DNA of 29,903 bases from an uncultured Campylobacter sp. (GCF_937973075.1 NZ_CALBWL010000059.1:1-29903); one strand, 5' to 3'; shown: positions 8,690 to 16,683, counted from the stretch's first letter. Notes: generated by a model from the sequence alone, not told the origin. Program-made: numbers and translations.

Positions 8690-9875
8690 AATAACTAAGC
8701 TCGAGGGCGGCTTACAAAATGTCGAGGGCTTTTATTTTGACGGCGTAAATTCGGGCTTTAAAAAAGAGGGAAACGATCTGGGATTTATCCGCGCGGACGA
8801 GCCCTTTGCCATAAGCGCAATCTTTACGAGCAATAAATTTCAAGCCGCGCCGATTAGGCATTTCAAAAGGGCGCAAGAGCGCGCGGGCGGGGAGCTTAAA
8901 ACAAATTTTATCCTCGTAAATTCTAAAAACGCAAACTCGATGACTGGAGAGCAAGGAATCGCCGATATCGATGAAATTTTTAACGAGCTTAGCAAAAAGA
9001 CCGCTCTGATAAACCCCGTTATGAGCTCCACCGGCGTAATCGGATACCGCCTCAAAAAGGAAAAAATTATCGCTGCCGCACAAAATTTTAACCTCTCAGC
9101 GCGAAACTCAGATGCCCTAGCCACCGCCATCATGACGACAGATACGATAAAAAAGGAGCTTGCATATGAAATTTCTTTAGAAAACGGCGAGAAATTTCAC
9201 ATCGCAGCCGTTTGCAAGGGCGCAGGCATGATCAATCCCGCGCTTGCGACCATGCTCTGCTTCGTCCTAACCGACGCAAAAATCCCACGCGCGGATATGG
9301 ACGAGCTGCTAAAAAAGGCGGCTGAACAGAGTTTCAACACCGTAAGCGTCGACGGCGACACCTCCACCAACGATACGATTATGCTCTGCAGCAGCGCTAA
9401 ATGCGCCTATGAAAAGGACGCCTTCACCTCCGCGCTAAACGCCCTTACGCATGAGCTTGCGCTGATGCTGGTAAAAGACGGCGAAGGCGCAACCAAGCTG
9501 GTGCGATTTAAAGTAAGCGGTGCCGCAAATGCCGATGATGCCCGCACGGCGGCAAAAGCGCTAAGCAATTCGCCGCTTGTTAAAACGGCGATCTTTGGCG
9601 AAGACCCGAATTGGGGTCGCATAGCCTCCACCATAGGCGCCTGCGGTATCGAATGCGACGAAGAAAAGCTGCGTATCAAATACGATGACGTGCTGCTTTA
9701 TGACGCACAAAATCGCGAACTGGACGCCGCTCGCGAGGCCGCGGCCCACGCCGTAATGCAGCAAAAAAGCTTTACGATCTGGTGCGATTTAGGGCTCGGA
9801 GATGGCGAGTTTAGCGCGTACGGCTGCGATCTTAGCTACGACTACGTAAAAATCAACGCCGATTATAGATCATAA
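8682..9875 (+). CDS. argJ: Glutamate N-acetyltransferase / amino-acid acetyltransferase
   Basis: A 397-residue ArgJ-family enzyme (usual about 400) of arginine biosynthesis. It moves the acetyl group from N-acetylornithine to glutamate, and bifunctional forms also acetylate glutamate with acetyl-CoA. The precursor self-cleaves into alpha and beta chains at a conserved Ala-Thr; here KGAGMINPALATML places the nucleophile at T190. Other signatures are SSTGVIG at 115–121, SVDGDTSTNDT near 223–233 and GEDPNWGRIASTIG near 306–319. The ATG overlaps the channel gene by 8 bp, indicating translational coupling, although the functions look unrelated. A hairpin follows at 9931–9952. Mono- versus bifunctionality cannot be decided here. 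Confidence 0.95.
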   Translation: MFKITKLEGGLQNVEGFYFDGVNSGFKKEGNDLGFIRADEPFAISAIFTSNKFQAAPIRHFKRAQERAGGELKTNFILVNSKNANSMTGEQGIADIDEIFNELSKKTALINPVMSSTGVIGYRLKKEKIIAAAQNFNLSARNSDALATAIMTTDTIKKELAYEISLENGEKFHIAAVCKGAGMINPALATMLCFVLTDAKIPRADMDELLKKAAEQSFNTVSVDGDTSTNDTIMLCSSAKCAYEKDAFTSALNALTHELALMLVKDGEGATKLVRFKVSGAANADDARTAAKALSNSPLVKTAIFGEDPNWGRIASTIGACGIECDEEKLRIKYDDVLLYDAQNRELDAAREAAAHAVMQQKSFTIWCDLGLGDGEFSAYGCDLSYDYVKINADYRS

Positions 9876-9930
9876 AGATTCACAGCTCGCTTCATAACCT
9901 AAAAATCTCGTCTCGAAAATAGCGAATAGC

Positions 9931-9952
9931 AGCAGGGCTTTAAAGCTCTGCT
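9931..9952 (+). terminator. Probable terminator after argJ
   Basis: AGCAGGGC pairs with GCTCTGCT (one G·U) around a TTTAAA loop, and CTTAAAATTTTATC follows. It lies 55 bases past the argJ stop. The following U-run is interrupted by A residues. Confidence 0.5.
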
Positions 9953-10088
9953 CTTAAAATTTTATCATTTAAATTTGCCTGTTTTAAATTTTTAAAAATT
10001 AAAATCTCACCTCTTAAAATTTTGAATCTCATGCGTGAAATTCAGTCTAAATTTGATAGCTAAAATTAGGTTTTAAGCGCTTTATTGA

Positions 10089-10094
10089 TATACT
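10089..10094 (+). promoter_or_regulatory. -10 box for the DUF465 gene
   Basis: TATACT in TTGATATACTTG, 26 bases before the ATG at 10121. The same TTGATATACTT wording precedes znuA. The predicted transcript start near 10101 lies downstream of the alternative TTG at 10085, which supports the ATG start. Confidence 0.5.
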
Positions 10095-10120
10095 TGAATA
10101 AATTTTTTAAAGGAGTAGGC

Positions 10121-10351
10121 ATGTTTCATGAATACAGAGATTTAATCACTGAGTTAAAAGGCAAAAACGCACGATTTGATTCGCTTTTTGAGAAGCACGA
10201 CGAGTTGGATCACAAGATCGCCGACGCGCAGGCCGGCAGAGTGCATATGAGCGATCTGGAGATCGATGCGATGAAGAAGGAAAAGCTTCGCATAAAAGAT
10301 GAGCTAGGCAGCTTGCTAGCGCAATATAAAGCCGAAAAGGCAGATAAATAA
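10121..10351 (+). CDS. YdcH/DUF465 family small coiled-coil protein
   Basis: A 76-residue acidic/basic helical protein starting MFHEYRDLITELKGKNARF. The pattern of F/LFEKHDELDHKIADAQAG followed by a KKEKLRIKDEL segment is that of the YdcH/DUF465 family, two-helix coiled-coil proteins of unknown role. I chose the ATG at 10121, which has AAAGGAG five bases upstream, over the in-frame TTG 36 bases earlier, which has no Shine–Dalgarno and lies ahead of the likely transcript start. It stands alone between argJ and a very strong inverted repeat at 10351–10414. No function can be given beyond family membership. Confidence 0.85.
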   Translation: MFHEYRDLITELKGKNARFDSLFEKHDELDHKIADAQAGRVHMSDLEIDAMKKEKLRIKDELGSLLAQYKAEKADK

Positions 10352-10414
10352 AGCTGCTTGCGGCGAAATTAAGATGCAGCAGAGTGCTAGCAAGGCTAAT
10401 TTCGCCGCTAAGCT
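10351..10414 (+). terminator. Very strong inverted repeat after the DUF465 gene
   Basis: GCGGCGAAATTA at 10360–10371 pairs perfectly with TAATTTCGCCGC at 10397–10408. An outer AAGCT/AGCTT pair (10351–10355, 10410–10414) extends it past a small internal bulge. The 25-nt loop is longer than in typical intrinsic terminators, and no U-run follows. Confidence 0.5.
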
Positions 10415-11162
10415 TTAATCCGCGTTTAGAATTTTCTAATCTCAATAAGTTTAACTGCTTAAGTTTGCCTCGCACGATAGAGATATTAAAACAGCGCGCC
10501 AAAACGAGTTAAAATTTATACCGCACGCTCCGCCTTGACACCACTAAATAATTTTTACGCATCGGCTGCATCACTGCATATACCAACAATGCGGTATTAG
10601 CGCAATCAAATATAATTCGTTACGGCTCTCTATCGCCCCTTCCGCTTCCAAAAATATCTCTTGTTGAATGCACTTTTGCGCTACAGAGTAAATTAAAATT
10701 TACGCCGCATCGCCCTGCAGCCTGGCTCTTAAATTTTACTTCGCAGCGAACATTTTCTAGCAAATTTCAAATCTTGCGTTTTGCTTATTGCGGGCGCAGT
10801 ACCTACTTTTAAAATTCCGCATTTCGCAGAAATCTAAAGTGGCGTTAGAATTTTAAATTCCCGTTCGCGCTAACCGCGAAATTTTAAATTCATACCTCCA
10901 ACTAAGCACTAGTTTATGTTAGAGCCTGCTTTAGTCTCTCCACGGAATTTAGCCAAGCTTGCTTATTTTAACCCGCTTCGTTGAGCTTTAAAAATTTAGA
11001 TTATTTCTTTGATCATATCGGATAATGCCTGCCGACACAGAATTCCTAAAGCTAACCTATTTGTTATATGTGCAATTAAAAGCGGCGCTAACGCGGAATT
11101 AAATAGTGTAAGTGAGATCTGTAAAAGGTGTGAAATTTAATCATAGAATTTTAAGCGCTAAG
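10415..11162. other. Non-coding stretch between the DUF465 gene and the unknown gene at 11214
   Basis: I see no gene on either strand: the longest frames are short, lack start signals and give no recognisable peptide. The DNA is AT-rich with scattered AAATTT and AAAATTTT words. No tRNA or known RNA signature is visible. The region is convergent, lying between a plus-strand and a minus-strand gene. Confidence 0.6.
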
Positions 11163-11192
11163 GATTTGCGATAGAATTTCGCCGCGCAAATC
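11163..11192 (-). terminator. Hairpin after the unknown gene at 11214
   Basis: GATTTGCG at 11163–11170 pairs with CGCAAATC at 11185–11192 around a 14-nt loop, starting 21 bases beyond the minus-strand stop. In the minus direction it is followed by CTTAGCGCTTAAAATTC, which is not a clean U-tract. Confidence 0.35.
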
Positions 11193-11213
11193 AAATCCCA
11201 AAGCTAGCCTGGT

Positions 11214-11654
11214 CTACTCGAAAACCTTCGCTTCTAAGCCATGTAGCCTTTGCAAGCCGATATCGATATATTCGTTAAGCTTCTCATTATTTTCCAGCAA
11301 TTTGTCGTAATAGCTCTTGGCTCTTTCTCTCGCGGTCGCATCAGGCTCGATATACTTTAGCCCGCTTTTGAAAAGTCCTTTAGATTCCACAAAATAGATC
11401 GAGTGGATCTTCTCGCAGTGCGATAGCCCTGCTTCAGTGTAGTTTAAAATCGATTCATACGCGATGTTGCCTAACAGCTCCTGCAGCCTATTTGCGGGAT
11501 TTTTGAAAAACTCGGCAAACTCCTTATACGGCGTAAAAACCTGATCCAGGTTTTTCATCGCATCGCCGTAGATACCCTTTTTCAGGCGGAACATCGTCAT
11601 CTCTTGAGAACTTACAAACTTCTCTATTGCTTTTATCGTATCGTTTTTATTCAC
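11214..11654 (-). CDS. Hypothetical helical protein
   Basis: I do not recognise this 146-residue protein. It has no signal peptide or membrane segment, looks fully alpha-helical and is rich in Glu, Lys and Leu. The C-terminal third (SYYDKLLENNEKLNEYIDI) has coiled-coil character, and a single Cys occurs in SHCEKIHSIYF. The start is GTG, with an AAAAGGG Shine–Dalgarno about nine bases upstream and a TATAAT box at 11689–11694, so it is probably expressed. It lies on the same strand as the Fur-type regulator, 135 bp further on, but has its own promoter, so a link to metal control is not implied. Confidence 0.75.
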   Translation of the reverse strand: MNKNDTIKAIEKFVSSQEMTMFRLKKGIYGDAMKNLDQVFTPYKEFAEFFKNPANRLQELLGNIAYESILNYTEAGLSHCEKIHSIYFVESKGLFKSGLKYIEPDATARERAKSYYDKLLENNEKLNEYIDIGLQRLHGLEAKVFE

Positions 11655-11688
11655 TGAATTTTTCCCTTTTAAAATATGAAACGCTCGG

Positions 11689-11694
11689 ATTATA
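11689..11694 (-). promoter_or_regulatory. -10 box for the unknown gene at 11214
   Basis: Read on the minus strand the box is TATAAT in CGATATAATCCGAG, 34 bases ahead of the GTG start. No clear -35 element is seen. Confidence 0.55.
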
Positions 11695-11789
11695 TCGTTT
11701 GTTTTATAAAAATCCGTTAAAAATCGGTTAAATTTTGCCCTAGCGTTTTAGCCAAATTTCCTTGAGCGCTTTTGATTAAATTTCCCGCC

Positions 11790-12143
11790 TCAGCCGCCGC
11801 ACTTCTCGCACAATCCTCGCACGAGCACACTTTTGACATTTTTTTGTGGCAAAGCTGGCATCGAAATCTCCTCCATTTTATGGCAGCTTTCGCAGACAAA
11901 ATACGCTTTGGCGCCGTCGGTAAGCTCATAAAAACTTTTATGATTATTTTCGCTGGTAATTATCAAATTTTTCTCTTCCAAAAGCGCTATATTGCGATAT
12001 ATCGTGGTTTTATTAGCACCCGTTTGTTCTACTAGTTCATCATAGCTTACCGGGCATTTTTTCTCGCTTAGGATCTGCACGATCTGCACTCTAAGCGCCG
12101 TAGGAGCGATATCGTGACTCGCTAAAAAATCTTTGGGATCCAT
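11790..12143 (-). CDS. Fur-family metalloregulator, probably Zur-like
   Basis: A 117-residue Fur-superfamily repressor, shorter than classical Fur. Residues 1–75 form the winged helix, with APTALRVQIVQILSEKKCPVSYDEL and the recognition helix NKTTIYRNIALLEEKNLI. The dimerisation part keeps the structural zinc cysteines: CESCHK and, at the very end, CEKCGG. Histidines of the sensing site are fewer than in Fur, which fits the small C-terminal domain. It diverges from a zinc-binding protein gene across 113 bp that contains a perfect palindrome, so zinc-dependent repression of that gene, and perhaps of itself, is the natural inference. PerR- or Fur-type sensing cannot be excluded. The ATG start has AAGGCG upstream. 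Confidence 0.88.
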   Translation of the reverse strand: MDPKDFLASHDIAPTALRVQIVQILSEKKCPVSYDELVEQTGANKTTIYRNIALLEEKNLIITSENNHKSFYELTDGAKAYFVCESCHKMEEISMPALPQKNVKSVLVRGLCEKCGG

Positions 12144-12200
12144 TTTACGCCTTTTTTAAAATTTAAGCGATGATAGCGAAATTTAGATAAATTTATATTA

Positions 12201-12217
12201 AGTTGCAACTAAGTTGC
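12201..12217. promoter_or_regulatory. Candidate Zur/Fur-type operator at the znuA promoter
   Basis: AGTTGCAACT (12201–12210) is a perfect 10-bp palindrome, and its half AAGTTGC recurs immediately at 12211–12217, giving an 11-bp-spaced direct repeat. It lies in the divergent gap between the Fur-family gene and znuA, over the expected -35 position of the znuA promoter, where a bound repressor would block polymerase. Confidence 0.5.
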
Positions 12218-12223
12218 TTTTGA

Positions 12224-12229
12224 TATACT
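12224..12229 (+). promoter_or_regulatory. -10 box for znuA
   Basis: TATACT in TTTTGATATACTTCCG, 27 bases ahead of the znuA ATG. The candidate operator lies 13 bases upstream. Confidence 0.55.
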
Positions 12230-12256
12230 TCCGCAATTTTTTTGGAAAGGAATTTT

Positions 12257-13183
12257 ATGAAAAAGCTTGTTTTCACGCTTTTAGCAGCTAGTTGCGTAGT
12301 ATTCGCCAAACCTACGGTCACCACGACCATACTTCCGACGAAGTATTTTGTTGAACAGATCGCAGGCGATACTCTGCAGGTAAATACGATGGTTGGTAAA
12401 GGCGCTGATCCGCACACATACGAGCCTAAGCCTTCGGAGATGAAAATGCTAGAAAATAGCGATCTGTATTTTGCGGTCGGTATAGAATTTGATGAAGTCT
12501 GGCTACCAAAGCTTGCCGCATCGTATCCGAAGATGAAGATAATCCGCACCGAAGATGGCATTACCAAAATGGCTATGGCAGAGCATCACCATCACGACGA
12601 ACATGATCATAGCGCACATCACGATGATCACGATCATGACGCGCATCATGGGCATGGTGACAAAGACCACGAGGCGCACGAGCACCATCATCATCACGGC
12701 GGTTTAGACCCACATATATGGCTAGATCCGCAGCTTGTAAAAATTCAAGCTAAAAATATTAAAGACGCGTTAACCAAACAGTATCCTAAGGATGCTAAAA
12801 TTTACGAAGCAAATTTCGATAAATTTGCCAAAAAGCTTGACGAGCTGGACGCTTACGCAAAGCAAAAATTAGCGGGCGTCAAGGGAAAGAAATTTATGGT
12901 TTATCATCCGTCTTGGGGCTATTTCGCGCACCGATACGATTTGGAGCAGATCGCAGTCGAAGTGGAGGGCAAAGAGCCTAAGCCTGCGGATTTAGCCGAG
13001 CTAATCGAGGAAGCCAAAGAGGAAAAGATCAAGGTGATTTTCGTCGCACCGCAGTTTTCTAAAAAGGCAGCGCAAACTATCGCCGCGCAAACTGGCGCAA
13101 AGGTGATGGAGATCGATCAGCTGCCGCTAGATTGGTATCAGACTATGAAAAAGACGATCGACGTTTTCGGAGAAAATTTGTAG
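12257..13183 (+). CDS. znuA: Zinc ABC-type substrate-binding protein (ZnuA-like)
   Basis: A 308-residue periplasmic metal-binding protein of the cluster A-I family. Residues 1–17 are a Sec signal peptide ending VFA. Probable metal ligands are H53 in DPHTYEP, H153 in DPHIWLDP, H217 in YHPSWGYF and an acidic residue in MEIDQLPLDW. Between them, residues 110–147 form a His/Asp loop with more than twenty histidines, a mark of zinc rather than manganese binding proteins. I chose the ATG at 12257, which has AAAGGA six bases before it, over a TTG 15 bases earlier. The next gene begins directly after the stop. No znuB or znuC permease/ATPase genes follow, which is odd; they may lie elsewhere. Confidence 0.93.
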   Translation: MKKLVFTLLAASCVVFAKPTVTTTILPTKYFVEQIAGDTLQVNTMVGKGADPHTYEPKPSEMKMLENSDLYFAVGIEFDEVWLPKLAASYPKMKIIRTEDGITKMAMAEHHHHDEHDHSAHHDDHDHDAHHGHGDKDHEAHEHHHHHGGLDPHIWLDPQLVKIQAKNIKDALTKQYPKDAKIYEANFDKFAKKLDELDAYAKQKLAGVKGKKFMVYHPSWGYFAHRYDLEQIAVEVEGKEPKPADLAELIEEAKEEKIKVIFVAPQFSKKAAQTIAAQTGAKVMEIDQLPLDWYQTMKKTIDVFGENL

Positions 13184-13186
13184 TTG

Positions 13187-15490
13187 ATGAAATTTATTAA
13201 AATTTTACTTTTATCCGCGATCTTTAGCTCGCGGATATTTGCGTGCGCTCTGTGCGCCCTATACACACCTACTGCGCACGTTAGCATTACCCCCGTCGCA
13301 CAAGACGGTAAGATCGTGAGTCTGCATTTTTCGTGGCTTTTCTCTCAAAATTTTACCGACGTCATAATGCAGACCTACGATATAAATTCCAATGGCAAGC
13401 TTGAAAATAGCGAGCTTGCCGAGATAACTAAGGCGATGACCGATTATCTAACCCCCAAAAACTACCTTTGCGAGGCGGAATTCTACGATCAAGCGCCAAA
13501 AAACGCAAAGCCTGCGCTTAGCAACCTCGTAGGCACGCAGATCAAGGGAAATTTTAAAAACGCAATAAGCCTCGTCAAAAAGGGCAGACTCGTGTTTGAA
13601 TTTGATCAAAAGGTTGGCTTCGAGCTGCACAACAACCGCGTTCTTAAAATTTCCATTAACGACGATCAGGGATTTTTCAATTTCAAAATGCTTGACGATA
13701 AGCCCATTAATCTAGGCGAGGGCTTTGTAGCGAAGCCCAATTCAAATTTAGCCACCACCTTTATAGAATTTAGCGGCGAAAAGCCAAAAATCGCAGATAA
13801 AAAACCGCCAATTTCAAGCGCGCCGAACTCCGATTTAGCGCAGGATGGTCTTGCATCTAGCCAGCAGAGTCTTGCGGGCTCAGAGGATAAACTTGCGCAA
13901 GGCGAGCAAACAAAACCTAATGCCAGCTCGGCACGCAGATCAAACCAAAGATCCGTCGGCGATATCGTTTCGGAAGCGGCTGCAGAGGCGCAAAAAAATA
14001 TCGCCGCTTCGGATACTCTCGCGCAGATTAATAAAGCCTCCAAAAAGAACGCACAGGCAAAAGGCGGTCCCGCAAATTCCCACCGCTTCGGCAGCGAAAG
14101 CTTAGAGGTCGCCGCGAAAAGCAGCGAAAACGCCGCAGTCCTTTTAGGTGATAATTCGAATTTAGCGCAAAACGGAGGCGACAGGAGCGCTGCAATAAAT
14201 TTTAATAAATCGGTAAATTCTGCGGCGTCTGTAGATAAAGACGCGGGCGAAAATTTTGCGGCGAGACGAGACAACTCTTTAAATTCCGCGCATTCTACGC
14301 AAGATCTCGCGACGCCGCCCGTGGAGAGTTCTTTAAATTTAGCGCAAAATAGCGCGAGCAAAAACGGCGCCGCATCCGACAGTGACAATATTTCAAGCGA
14401 GCCACAAAAAGAGGCTACGCTGGGATTTGTCGCGCAAAAGACGATGGATTTTATGAAAAGCCTCAAAACGGCGTTTCGCGCAAGCAGCGAGCATGCAAGC
14501 GCAAGCACCATCCTATGGGTCCTAGCGCTTTCTTTCATATACGGCTTTTTCCACGCGGCAGGCCCTGGGCACGCGAAGCTGCTAACGGCGAGCTATTTCT
14601 TAGCCCATGGCGGCAGCTACGTCAAGGCTTTCGGATTTGCCCTTAAAATCGGGCTTCTGCACGTCTTGGGAGCTCTCGTTTTGGTAAGCGCGAGCATGTT
14701 CGTGCTGCAAAACGTTGCAGGCATAGTTTCTGCAAACTCCGCCTCGATCACAACGAAAATTTCGGCGCTTCTGATCATCGTCATAACCGCGCTCATCATC
14801 TACGACAAAGCTCGCCGCGTAAAATCGGGCGCCGGCCACGATGCGGGCTGCTCTTGCGCCGCTTGCGTTTCCGCTGCAAACACCACAGGGACGGACGCGC
14901 ACTTAAAAAATACGACATTTGCAAACGCTGGGGGTTCCGCTGACGCAGCGTCAAAGAGCTATAAATTTTCTAAATTTAATATCCAAAGCGGCGAATCCGC
15001 GCAGTATTTAGATACTCAAAATTTAGGCGCCGCAGCGGCAGAGCTAAATTCGGATTTAAATTTAACCGCAAATTTAGAAGAAAACTCGTCTAGCCAAAAC
15101 GAGCAAAAAAAGTCCTTAAATTCTACAAATTTCAAAAACCAAACCTCGTCTCGCTCGCTGCAAAATGGCGCGACTGTCGGCGGCGAGAAAGGACGGGAGT
15201 GGCTTATCGCGCTTGCTGCGGCGCTCGTGCCCTGCCCCGGCACGATCCTGATTTTCGTGCTTGCCTTCAGCCTCGGAAGCTTCGCGCTTAGCGTCGCAAG
15301 TGCGCTTTTCATCGGTTTTGGGATGAGCGTCGTGATATTTCTAGCCGCGCTTTTCGGCGCGAAGGCAAATGAGCTTAGCTCGAAGCGGCTCGTAAGCTTG
15401 AAGCTTTACGTCGAATTTGCAGGGCTTTTCGTGATGTTCGGGCTCGGAGTTTTTATGTATTTCATCTCTGACACCCTCAGGATACTGTGA
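13187..15490 (+). CDS. ZevA–ZevB-like fusion: DUF1007 plus NicO-family metal permease
   Basis: A 767-residue protein. Residues 1–19 are a signal peptide. Residues about 20–195 form a periplasmic DUF1007 domain with a canonical EF-hand-like loop, DINSNGKLENSE (D65–E76), as is usual in that family. Residues about 200–430 are a Ser/Ala/Asn-rich linker with recurring NLAQN/DLAQ words. From 440 a NicO/RcnA-type permease follows, with FFHAAGPGHAK (H456, H462), several TM segments, a low-complexity loop at about 545–668 containing CSCAAC, and two or three more TMs from ALVPCPGTILIF. In Haemophilus the separate proteins ZevA (DUF1007) and ZevB (NicO) serve zinc uptake. Placement directly after znuA supports zinc import; nickel/cobalt transport is the alternative. 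The ATG at 13187 lies 3 bp after the znuA stop, so coupling is likely. Confidence 0.85.
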   Translation: MKFIKILLLSAIFSSRIFACALCALYTPTAHVSITPVAQDGKIVSLHFSWLFSQNFTDVIMQTYDINSNGKLENSELAEITKAMTDYLTPKNYLCEAEFYDQAPKNAKPALSNLVGTQIKGNFKNAISLVKKGRLVFEFDQKVGFELHNNRVLKISINDDQGFFNFKMLDDKPINLGEGFVAKPNSNLATTFIEFSGEKPKIADKKPPISSAPNSDLAQDGLASSQQSLAGSEDKLAQGEQTKPNASSARRSNQRSVGDIVSEAAAEAQKNIAASDTLAQINKASKKNAQAKGGPANSHRFGSESLEVAAKSSENAAVLLGDNSNLAQNGGDRSAAINFNKSVNSAASVDKDAGENFAARRDNSLNSAHSTQDLATPPVESSLNLAQNSASKNGAASDSDNISSEPQKEATLGFVAQKTMDFMKSLKTAFRASSEHASASTILWVLALSFIYGFFHAAGPGHAKLLTASYFLAHGGSYVKAFGFALKIGLLHVLGALVLVSASMFVLQNVAGIVSANSASITTKISALLIIVITALIIYDKARRVKSGAGHDAGCSCAACVSAANTTGTDAHLKNTTFANAGGSADAASKSYKFSKFNIQSGESAQYLDTQNLGAAAAELNSDLNLTANLEENSSSQNEQKKSLNSTNFKNQTSSRSLQNGATVGGEKGREWLIALAAALVPCPGTILIFVLAFSLGSFALSVASALFIGFGMSVVIFLAALFGAKANELSSKRLVSLKLYVEFAGLFVMFGLGVFMYFISDTLRIL

Positions 15491-15525
15491 TTGCAAGGTT
15501 TTAATGCAGATTTTAAAAAGCGGCT

Positions 15526-15548
15526 CGCGTGAAATATAAGCTTACGCG
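15526..15548 (+). terminator. Weak hairpin after the ZevAB-like gene
   Basis: CGCGTGA pairs with TTACGCG (one G·U) around a nine-base loop, 36 bases past the stop. No U-tract follows. Confidence 0.25.
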
Positions 15549-15661
15549 ATATGTTAAATTTTAAATCCGGTGCGGATCTCTAATTTCAAAGAGTAGGATT
15601 TTAAAATTTTACGCCGCAGACCCGCGTAAATTAAATTTCGATCTCGACTATTCATTAAGCG

Positions 15662-15704
15662 GCGGAATTCGCTCTTTATGAATTCCGCTAAATTTCGCTA
15701 CAAT
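15662..15704 (+). promoter_or_regulatory. Promoter of the DUF3137 gene with an overlapping inverted repeat
   Basis: A -10 box TACAAT lies at 15699–15704, 28 bases before the start codon. GCGGAATTC (15662–15670) and GAATTCCGC (15680–15688) form a perfect 9-bp inverted repeat with a nine-base gap that covers the expected -35 position. It could be an operator, or a terminator hairpin of the upstream gene. Confidence 0.45.
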
Positions 15705-15732
15705 ACGGGCGAAATTTTTCTCAAGGATAGAT

Positions 15733-16683
15733 ATGTCGCCTGCTCTGCAAGATGCTATTTCGCAGACTTTAATCGAACAAAAAGCGTGCGCTAGAGCTTT
15801 TAATAGATACCGCTACCTCAGCATAGCCGCCTTTTTTGCGGTCCTGTTCGTATTAGTGTATCTAGACGGCGTTGAAACAGACACTCCCTCTATAGAAATT
15901 GCCGAATTTTTGGGCGTCTTGATCCTTTTTCCGATCTTTTGGATATTTTTTCTGCATTGCGCCGGTCAAAAAACCGAAGCGGAAATTCGCTACTATAAAT
16001 TTTATAAAGAGATATTCGTCCGCGCCGTAATAAAAGATATAGATGCCGGTTTAAAATACGATCCATATACCGGCATGCAAGAAGAGGAATTTCAAAAATT
16101 TAGAATTTATAGGAAATCTAGGATCAAAAGCGAGGATCGGATTACGGGCGTGTACTGCGGGATTAAATTTAGCCTCAGCGAGGTACATAGTAATGGTAGG
16201 TTTTACATGAAAACGGATAATCCGCTCATAGCGGCGATTATGTTGATCAAAATATTCTACGATAACTATATGGACTTTGACGGCAACGTACTGATCTGCG
16301 AGCTCGCGAAAAAAACCTCGGGCAAAACGATAGTGGTAAGCAGGGAGCTAAACGCCAAGATCTTCGGCGAAAAAGAGATGATGGACGATGTGGATTTTAT
16401 GCGCGATTTTCGCGTGTTTGCGGATGACAAAGTAGAAGCGCGCTATTTGCTAACGCCCGCGTTCATGGAGCGCCTGCGCGAAATAAATCGCGAAACGAGC
16501 GGCGAGTTCAGCTTGAGCGCGGTATTTATGGATGAGCGCTTATATCTATTTTTAAACGGTGCGCCCGATCTTTTCGAAACTACGCTTTTTGGTAGGCCCG
16601 CTAGCATAGAGCTCGCGCGCGAATACCAAACGCAGATCCGCAAAATTTTAAGCCTAATCGAGACACTAAAACTCGCAAATTAG
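15733..16683 (+). CDS. DUF3137 family membrane protein
   Basis: A 316-residue protein with two TM segments near the N-terminus (about residues 28–46 and 57–77) and a long soluble domain behind them. The soluble part follows the DUF3137 pattern: YDPYTGMQEEEFQKFRIY, a GIKFSLSEVH stretch, DFMRDFRVFADDKVEARYLLTP and a final FSLSAVFMDERLYLFL. No catalytic motif is visible and the function of the family is not known to me. The ATG start has AAGGATA about four bases upstream and its own TACAAT box. It stands alone between non-coding stretches. Confidence 0.85.
   Translation: MSPALQDAISQTLIEQKACARAFNRYRYLSIAAFFAVLFVLVYLDGVETDTPSIEIAEFLGVLILFPIFWIFFLHCAGQKTEAEIRYYKFYKEIFVRAVIKDIDAGLKYDPYTGMQEEEFQKFRIYRKSRIKSEDRITGVYCGIKFSLSEVHSNGRFYMKTDNPLIAAIMLIKIFYDNYMDFDGNVLICELAKKTSGKTIVVSRELNAKIFGEKEMMDDVDFMRDFRVFADDKVEARYLLTPAFMERLREINRETSGEFSLSAVFMDERLYLFLNGAPDLFETTLFGRPASIELAREYQTQIRKILSLIETLKLAN

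Noticed and set aside
10085..10120. Upstream TTG start for the DUF465 protein
   Set aside because: The TATACT box overlaps it, so the transcript should begin downstream, and AAAGGAG is positioned for the ATG at 10121.
11717..11929. 70-codon minus-strand frame with CxxC motifs overlapping the Fur-type gene, possibly a frameshifted C-terminal extension
   Set aside because: The regulator already ends naturally after its second CxxC pair; the overlapping frame adds no recognisable Fur sequence.
13666..14538. 290-codon minus-strand open frame inside the ZevAB-like gene
   Set aside because: It mirrors the low-complexity linker and permease on the other strand; it is Ala/Leu/Ser/Phe-rich and has no start signal or domain.
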